This document shows, in pieces, positions 1 to 5,093 of a stretch of DNA of 6,753 nt (positions within the stretch are counted from its first letter, which is position 1; every line of letters begins with the position of its first letter). Position numbers and translations under genes: made by a program. The notes under the pieces were generated by a model that had not been told where the DNA came from, did no database searches, and worked only from the letters and a program-made list of their open reading frames with translations. Source of the stretch: Patescibacteria group bacterium. Its GTDB lineage: Bacteria; Patescibacteriota; Minisyncoccia; Portnoybacterales; UBA2143. The stretch covers positions 1-6,753 of the forward strand of contig JAHJQT010000028.1 of assembly GCA_018819085.1 (NCBI GenBank), written 5' to 3'.

Positions 1-270
1 TATTATGGTTTAGGCGAGGGAAGATTGCGCAGGATTTTAAGAAATCCCAATAGAAAAGAAGAAGGAATTGCTCCTAATACAATTGCTTTAATGCAATTTT
101 CAAATATTAAAAAAACAAGCGAAATATGGTTAATGTATCAGGAGGTTGGAAAAAAGAGAAAAATGATTTCTGCTTGGCGTTATCCTGGGATTAGTCCTAA
201 AGGCAAAGAGATTCCTATCCCAGAAGATATACTGGAGGAATTAATGCTTTTGACAAAAAAAATAAAATAA
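1..270 (+). CDS. 3' end of an unrecognised basic protein (5' end outside window)
   Basis: The reading frame is open from the first base to a TAA at 268-270, giving 89 visible residues. No ATG lies near its visible beginning. A TTG at 25 could be read as a start, but the frame continues upstream of it without a stop, so this is most likely the C-terminal part of a longer gene. The fragment is rich in Lys and Arg, with clusters such as 'GRLRRILRNPNRKEEG' and 'GKKRKMISAWRYPG', and it ends in an acidic helix-like stretch 'IPEDILEELMLL' and a Lys-rich tail. It has no membrane segment, cysteine pair or motif I can name. The basic surface would suit nucleic-acid binding, but that is only a guess. 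It ends 15 nt before secD, and the probable secD -35 box lies inside its last codons. Confidence 0.6.
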   Translation, partial: YYGLGEGRLRRILRNPNRKEEGIAPNTIALMQFSNIKKTSEIWLMYQEVGKKRKMISAWRYPGISPKGKEIPIPEDILEELMLLTKKIK

Positions 271-278
271 TGTAGATT
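250..278 (+). promoter_or_regulatory. Probable sigma-70-type promoter of secD-secF
   Basis: A perfect -35 hexamer TTGACA at 250-255 is followed after exactly 17 nt by TAGATT at 273-278, which matches 4 of 6 positions of the TATAAT consensus. The usual start point about 7 nt past the -10 box falls at about 285-286, on the ATG of secD, so the transcript may have almost no 5' leader. The -35 box lies within the coding sequence of the preceding gene. The region is A-rich, so a chance match is possible, but the exact -35 box and ideal spacing make it a fair candidate. Confidence 0.5.
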
Positions 279-285
279 AAATTCA

Positions 286-1719
286 ATGGGAATATTTGCA
301 AGCAATAAAGAAAAATCAAGTTATAAAATAGGAAGAAAAAAAATTTATTGGACTCTTTTGTCTATTTTTTTGATTGCTGTTTTATCTGGTTTTTTAATTT
401 ATCCAATTGTATGGAATAAGGGAGTTGATTGGTTAAATAATAAGGTTGGATTTACTGTTATGCCTCATTTTTTGGAAAAACCTTTTAAGTTGGGTCTTGA
501 TTTACAAGGAGGCACTCATTTAGTTTATGAAGCTGATTTATCTAATATTGCATCAGAAGATTATATAGATTCAATGCAGGGTGTTCGCGATGTTGTTGAA
601 AGAAGGGTTAATCTTTTTGGAGTATCTGAACCAGTTATACAGGTTAATAAGGTTGGTTCTCATTATCGTTTAATAGTTGAACTAGCTGGAGTAAAAGACG
701 CTCATGAAGTAATTAAAATGATTGGAGAGACTCCTTTTTTGGATTTCCGTGAAGAAATAGAAATAAGTCAAGAAGAATTAGATAAACAACAAAGTATTTA
801 TGAAAAATATCTAGAAGGGATTGAATTAACTGAAGAAGAAAAAGCAATTTTAGCAAAAGAGCCTTTTAGTCCTACTATTCTAACTGGTCGTTATCTCAAA
901 GGAGCAGAACTTCAGTTTGACCAGCAAACATATCAATCTCAAGTAAGTCTAGAATTTGATAGTGAAGGAGCTAAAATTTTTGAAGATTTAACAAGAAGGA
1001 ATATTGGCAAACGAATAGCTATTTATTTGGATGGTTCTGTTATTAGTGCACCAAATGTTCAAGAAGCTATTTCAGGAGGAAAAGCTCAGATTACTGGTAA
1101 TTTTACTTTAGATGAAGCAAAAGAACTTGTTCAACGTCTTAATGCTGGAGCATTACCTGTTCCTATTGATTTAATTAATCAACAAACAATCGGTGCTAGT
1201 TTAGGAAGTATCTCTTTGGATAAATCATTAAAAGCGGGTATTTTCGGATTTTTAGCTATTCTCTTATTCATCATCTTCTATTATCGTCTACCAGGTCTAA
1301 TAGCAAGCTTAGCTTTAGTTATATATGTTATTTTAGTTTTAGCTATCTTTAAATTAATTTCAGTTACTTTAACATTAGCTGGTATTGCTGGATTTATCTT
1401 ATCTATTGGTATGGCCGTTGATGCGAATGTTCTTATCTTTGAACGTTTTAAAGAAGAATTTAAATCAGGTAAAAGTTTAGGTGGAAGTATTGATGAAGGA
1501 TTTGATAGAGCTTGGCCAGCTATTCGTGATGGAAATATTTCTACTATGATTACATGTATCATTCTATTCATTTTCGCAACTGGGTTAGTTAAGGGATTTG
1601 CATTAACATTAGGAATTGGAGTTTTAGTCAGTATGTTTAGTGCAATCATTATTACAAAAACATTTCTCCGATGGTTTGTTGGTAGAAAATTAGAAGAATG
1701 GAAAAAAATTTGGGGATAA
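286..1719 (+). CDS. secD: Protein translocase subunit SecD
   Basis: SecD is an accessory subunit of the Sec translocon. With SecF it uses the proton gradient to pull exported proteins out on the outer face of the membrane after SecA/SecYEG has started translocation. The protein has 477 residues, shorter than E. coli SecD (615) but normal for compact SecDs. One membrane segment (about 20-42) is followed by the conserved 'FKLGLDLQGGTHLVYE' (67-82), then the external P1 region to about 312. P1 carries a charged, helical insert around 160-190. Five further membrane segments follow at about 315-333, 335-357, 360-386, 412-434 and 437-462. The family signature 'GMAVDANVLIFERFKEE' is at 375-391, with the proton-path Asp379 present. 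The ATG at 286 is chosen because the following residues form a typical basic, cytoplasmic N-terminus. There is no Shine-Dalgarno sequence. secF starts 6 nt after the stop, so the two are almost certainly cotranscribed. The identification is secure. Confidence 0.97.
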   Translation: MGIFASNKEKSSYKIGRKKIYWTLLSIFLIAVLSGFLIYPIVWNKGVDWLNNKVGFTVMPHFLEKPFKLGLDLQGGTHLVYEADLSNIASEDYIDSMQGVRDVVERRVNLFGVSEPVIQVNKVGSHYRLIVELAGVKDAHEVIKMIGETPFLDFREEIEISQEELDKQQSIYEKYLEGIELTEEEKAILAKEPFSPTILTGRYLKGAELQFDQQTYQSQVSLEFDSEGAKIFEDLTRRNIGKRIAIYLDGSVISAPNVQEAISGGKAQITGNFTLDEAKELVQRLNAGALPVPIDLINQQTIGASLGSISLDKSLKAGIFGFLAILLFIIFYYRLPGLIASLALVIYVILVLAIFKLISVTLTLAGIAGFILSIGMAVDANVLIFERFKEEFKSGKSLGGSIDEGFDRAWPAIRDGNISTMITCIILFIFATGLVKGFALTLGIGVLVSMFSAIIITKTFLRWFVGRKLEEWKKIWG

Positions 1720-1725
1720 AAAATT

Positions 1726-2592
1726 ATGCAGATTATTAAACGTAGAAAAATATATTTCACAATTTCAATCATCCTGCTTTTGGGTAGTTTGTTTAGTTTG
1801 ATTGTTTGGGGTTTAAAATTAGGCATCGATTTTACTGGAGGAGCTTTAATGGAAATAAGTTTTACTGAAGAAAGATTAAGTAATCAAGAAATTCAAGATA
1901 AACTTATTGATCTTAATCTAGGTAAAATTAATATTCAGCCAATTGGAAATACAAATGTTCTTTTGCGTATAAAAGAAATAGATGAAGACACTCATCAACA
2001 GATTCTTAGTAATTTAGGAAATATTAAAGAAGAAAGATTTGAATCAGTTGGTCCATTAATTGGTGAAGAATTAAAAAGAAAGGCCATTTGGGCAATAGGT
2101 CTAGCCTTATTAGTTATTATTCTTTATATTGCTTGGGCATTTCGTAAGGTATCTAAACCAATTGCTTCATGGCAGTATGGATTAGTTGCAATTGTCGCTC
2201 TATTCCATGACATTTTTATTACTCTTGGATTTTTCTCATTACTTGGTTATTTTAGAGAAATAGAGATTGGACTACCTTTTGTTGCTGCCTTCTTGACAAT
2301 TTTAGGATATTCTGTTAATAATAGTATAGTTATCTTCGATAGAGTTAGAGAGAATCTTTTAAAGATGAATTGGGATGACTTTAAAGAAGTTGTAAATCAA
2401 AGTATTAATCAAAGCTTAACTCGTTGTTTAAATACTGCCCTAACTACACTTTTTGTGCTTTTGGCGGTATTTTTCTTAGGAGGAGAAAGTATCAAGTATT
2501 TTTCCCTAGCGCTTATAGTTGGAATAATTGTTGGAACTTATTCTTCAATTTTTATTACCAGCTCTTTAATTATTGCTTGGTATAAGAAGTAA
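1726..2592 (+). CDS. secF: Protein translocase subunit SecF
   Basis: SecF is the partner of SecD in the membrane complex that completes Sec-dependent export. Its 288 residues are close to the family size (E. coli 323). It shows a membrane segment at about 10-30, the conserved 'LGIDFTGGALMEI' (32-44), a small external P4 domain (about 45-115) ending in 'FESVGPLIGEEL', and five more membrane segments at about 119-139, 149-172, 180-203, 235-253 and 257-284. The SecF signature is present as 'GYSVNNSIVIFDRVREN' (194-210). Most SecFs read G-Y-S-x-N-D there, so Asn199 replaces the usual acidic residue. The Arg of the next conserved segment ('SLTRCLNTALTTL', Arg233) is retained. The ATG at 1726 is the natural start, giving a short basic N-terminus 6 nt after secD. 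Only a weak G-rich stretch precedes it. There is no obvious terminator after the TAA. Confidence 0.96.
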   Translation: MQIIKRRKIYFTISIILLLGSLFSLIVWGLKLGIDFTGGALMEISFTEERLSNQEIQDKLIDLNLGKINIQPIGNTNVLLRIKEIDEDTHQQILSNLGNIKEERFESVGPLIGEELKRKAIWAIGLALLVIILYIAWAFRKVSKPIASWQYGLVAIVALFHDIFITLGFFSLLGYFREIEIGLPFVAAFLTILGYSVNNSIVIFDRVRENLLKMNWDDFKEVVNQSINQSLTRCLNTALTTLFVLLAVFFLGGESIKYFSLALIVGIIVGTYSSIFITSSLIIAWYKK

Positions 2593-2601
2593 ATAAGTAG
2601 G

Positions 2602-2630
2602 TTGACTTGCATATAATAATGTGTTAATCT
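2602..2630 (+). promoter_or_regulatory. Probable promoter of the sigma-like regulator gene
   Basis: TTGACT at 2602-2607 (5 of 6 to the -35 consensus) is followed after 17 nt by TAATCT at 2625-2630, a weak -10 (3 of 6). The -10 is preceded directly by TGT (2622-2624), which fits an extended -10 (TGn). The predicted start at about 2637 leaves a leader of only about 12 nt before the ATG at 2649. A perfect 7-bp inverted repeat, AAATAAG at 2591-2597 and CTTATTT at 2629-2635, brackets the promoter. It could be an operator or chance in AT-rich DNA. A perfect TATAAT at 2612-2617 also lies here, but it is only 4 nt from the -35 box and has no other -35 box at the right distance. Confidence 0.5.
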
Positions 2631-2648
2631 TATTTCATAAATAAAAAT

Positions 2649-3674
2649 ATGTCTTTAGACTATAAAAAATTAGTTTTTAAATCTCTTGAAAATGTTTCAA
2701 ACGAACGAACAAAAGATATTATTTGTTTACGTTTTGGAATTAATGATGGCCAAAAAAGAACATTAGAATGGATTGGTCAGAAGTATGGGATTACAAGAGA
2801 GCGGGTTCGACAAGTAGAAGAAGCCACTTTTTCAGATTTAAAAGAAAAGAAAGTTATTACTGTTTTTAAACCAGCTTTTGTTTTAATTGATAATTTTTTA
2901 AATAAAGAAGGAGGATTAACTAAAGAAGAAAGATTATTTTATTCTTTAACTGGCGCTAAATCATATAATCAAGATTGGGGAGCTCTTTATTTTATCTTAA
3001 CCTTAGGTAATCCTTATCAACGTTTTGTTGAGTCCAGTAATTTTCATAATATTTGGACTAACTCTGATAATGCTGTTAATGATGCTAATAAATTAGTTAG
3101 TCAATTAATTATAAAGTTAGAAGAAAAGGAAGAACCAGTTATATTAAATGATATTTTAAATCATTCTAAAAAAATAAATCCTAATTTATCAGATAGAGTT
3201 ATATCCTCTTATGTTGATGCTGCTAAGCAAATTGGACAAAATAATTTTGGTTATTTTGGTTTAATAAAATGGCCAGAAATAAATCCTCGAGGAGCCAAAG
3301 ATAAAGCCTATATCGTTTTTAAAGAAAAAAAGAATCCTATGCACTTTAGAGAGGTAACAGAATTTATTAACAAAGCTAATTTAGGTTCTAATATAGCTCA
3401 ACCACAAACAGTTCATAATGAATTAATTAAAGATGACCGTTTTATTCTTGTAGGCAGAGGAACTTATGCTTTAAAAGAATGGGGATATCAGTCAGGCACA
3501 GTAAAAGATATTATTATTCAAATATTAAAAGAGAATGATTCTCTTCCTAAGGAGGAAATTTTAGAAAAAGTTTTAGAAAGTCGTTTAGTTAAACCGAATA
3601 CTGTACTTATAAATTTGCAAAATAGAGAATATTTTACTCGAAACGAGCAAGGAAAATATTTATTGGTAAAGTAA
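2649..3674 (+). CDS. Sigma-70 region 4 / HARE-HTH winged-helix DNA-binding protein
   Basis: This is a putative transcription regulator of 341 residues. Residues about 18-66 read as sigma-70 region 4, the part of sigma that binds the -35 box. The segment has 'CLRFGINDGQKRTLEWIGQ', then the helix-turn-helix 'YGITRERVRQVEEAT' (46-60), which keeps the Arg, Glu and Gln residues that contact -35 DNA in housekeeping sigma factors. No region 2 is present, so it cannot act alone as a normal sigma factor. Residues about 217-278 resemble the HARE-HTH fold of the RNA polymerase delta subunit, with 'MHFREVTEFI' and 'DDRFILVGRGTYALKEWGY'. Residues 283-340 look like another winged helix, ending 'NREYFTRNEQGKYLLV'. 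The middle (about 145-215) is helical and may hold a further one. It is soluble, with no membrane segment. A promoter-like sequence lies upstream, no Shine-Dalgarno sequence is seen, and the next gene begins 4 nt after the stop. The domain calls are firm; the role (repressor, activator or RNA polymerase accessory factor) is inference. Confidence 0.85.
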   Translation: MSLDYKKLVFKSLENVSNERTKDIICLRFGINDGQKRTLEWIGQKYGITRERVRQVEEATFSDLKEKKVITVFKPAFVLIDNFLNKEGGLTKEERLFYSLTGAKSYNQDWGALYFILTLGNPYQRFVESSNFHNIWTNSDNAVNDANKLVSQLIIKLEEKEEPVILNDILNHSKKINPNLSDRVISSYVDAAKQIGQNNFGYFGLIKWPEINPRGAKDKAYIVFKEKKNPMHFREVTEFINKANLGSNIAQPQTVHNELIKDDRFILVGRGTYALKEWGYQSGTVKDIIIQILKENDSLPKEEILEKVLESRLVKPNTVLINLQNREYFTRNEQGKYLLVK

Positions 3675-3678
3675 TTAA

Positions 3679-5082
3679 ATGTTTAATTTTTTAGAATACA
3701 TTTCTGACGCTTTAAACGTTCTTTATGCTATAGGAGGCTTCATATTATCTCTCTGGTGGATTTGGATTCCCTGGTTTCTTTTTGTTTTGGCCTGGAGTTT
3801 ATGGATAAAATATATAAGAAATGAACATATTAATGAATGGGAGTGGGTTTTGCTTGAGATTATTCCTCCAAGAGAAATAAAAAAAACGCCAAAGGTAATG
3901 GAGCAGTTTTTTGCTGGTTTACATGGCACTCATCAATCAGGGCTTAATTGGTGGGATATTAATATGCAAGGCCAAACGCAAAAATGGTTTAGTTTTGAAA
4001 TGGTTAGCCAAGGAGGCGATATCCACTTTTTTATTAGAGTAATTTCTGAACTTAGAAATTTAATTGAATCAAATATTTACGCGCAATATCCTGAAGCTGA
4101 AATTAGTCAGGTAGCTGATTATGTTAATTCTGTTCCGGCGGATCTTGCAAGTAATGATGATTATGATATTTGGGGGACAGAAATGATTCTAATTAAAGAA
4201 AATGCTTATCCTATAAGAACTTATATTGATTTTGAAAAGGATGCTATAAATGAAGACCAGAGGATTGATCCTGTGTCAACTTTACTTGAAGTTATGAGCA
4301 GAATAAGTTCTGACGAACAGATTTGGGTCCAGACCATAGTTCGTCCGATAGCTCATACCTGGAAAGATGTTAGTGAAAAATTAAGAGATGAATTAATCAA
4401 TCGGGTGACAGAAAAAAAACAAGGATTATTGGCAAAAGAAGCTATTGGATGGAAAGATGCTGGCAAGGCGGTAGCTCATCAATTCGTTACTGGTAATGTA
4501 TTAGAAGGTGGTAGTACTGAAGATAATAAAGAAGATAAAAGATGGAAATCGTTAATAGATCCGCCAACAAAATCAGAAAAAGATATAGTTGACGCTATTG
4601 AAATAAAAGCGTCTAAACATGGATTTGATACAATCATTAGATTTGTTTATTTCGCCAAAAAAGATGTTTACGAATCAGCTAATATTCAAGCTATAATTGG
4701 CGCTTATAAATTATTTGGCACTCAGAATCTTAACGGATTTAAACCTTATAGCGCTAAAATAAGCCCGACATCTATTGATTATTCTTGGCAATTAAAAAAA
4801 ACGAGGAAAAGTTATCGTAAAAAAAGAGTTTTTGAAGATTATATAAAAAGAAATTTTGCCCAATATACTTATTCTTCAGCAATACATTATCTTAATAAGC
4901 CACTTTTTTTTGAACGCTGGCCAATTTTTAATTGGTTTTTTGTCAGGAGTCAACCGTTTGTTTTCAATACGGAAGAATTAGCTACGGTTTATCATTTCCC
5001 TGCTGAACCAGTTAAAACGCCTTTAACGCCTAAAGTGGAAGCTAAGAAAAGTGAACCGCCAAGAGGATTACCTATTGGATAA
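3679..5082 (+). CDS. Membrane-anchored partner protein of the downstream DNA-translocase ATPase
   Basis: The 467-residue protein has a Trp-rich hydrophobic region at about 12-46 that forms one long or two short membrane segments. A large, probably cytoplasmic, domain of mixed alpha/beta character follows (about 52-425). Recognisable points are 'WVLLEIIPPREIKKTPKVMEQFFAGLHG' in two adjoining parts (56-74 and 75-83), 'EAEISQVADYV' (139-149), 'DPVSTLLEVMSRI' (197-209) and 'NTEELATVYHFP' (430-441). The tail after 442 is rich in Pro and Lys. The NTEELA..YHFP motif resembles the sequence just before the ATPase core in single-chain VirD4/HerA-like proteins of Patescibacteria and some Gram-positive bacteria (from memory). 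It has no Walker motifs of its own. I believe it belongs to the uncharacterised family NCBI calls DUF8128, but could not check. It starts 4 nt after the regulator gene and ends 11 nt before the ATPase gene, so it probably anchors or loads that motor. The function is inferred from context. Confidence 0.75.
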   Translation: MFNFLEYISDALNVLYAIGGFILSLWWIWIPWFLFVLAWSLWIKYIRNEHINEWEWVLLEIIPPREIKKTPKVMEQFFAGLHGTHQSGLNWWDINMQGQTQKWFSFEMVSQGGDIHFFIRVISELRNLIESNIYAQYPEAEISQVADYVNSVPADLASNDDYDIWGTEMILIKENAYPIRTYIDFEKDAINEDQRIDPVSTLLEVMSRISSDEQIWVQTIVRPIAHTWKDVSEKLRDELINRVTEKKQGLLAKEAIGWKDAGKAVAHQFVTGNVLEGGSTEDNKEDKRWKSLIDPPTKSEKDIVDAIEIKASKHGFDTIIRFVYFAKKDVYESANIQAIIGAYKLFGTQNLNGFKPYSAKISPTSIDYSWQLKKTRKSYRKKRVFEDYIKRNFAQYTYSSAIHYLNKPLFFERWPIFNWFFVRSQPFVFNTEELATVYHFPAEPVKTPLTPKVEAKKSEPPRGLPIG

Positions 5083-5093
5083 TTTTATAATTT

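Noticed and set aside
1281..1826. Long minus-strand open frame opposite the end of secD and start of secF
   Set aside because: It is antisense to two securely identified genes, its translation has no recognisable motif, and it is explained by the AT-rich codon pattern of secD.
2593..2648. Possible terminator for secDF in the gap after secF
   Set aside because: No GC-rich stem followed by a T-run is present. The only inverted repeat is AT-only and fits a promoter-flanking element better.
3637..3647. Small hairpin CTCG-AAA-CGAG near the end of the regulator gene
   Set aside because: Only 4 bp, within coding sequence and without a following T-run, so it is not a credible terminator.
5086..5091. 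Perfect TATAAT just before the ATPase start codon
   Set aside because: It lies 2 nt before the ATG, so transcription would begin inside the gene, and there is no -35-like hexamer 16-18 nt upstream. It is probably chance in an AT-rich gap.
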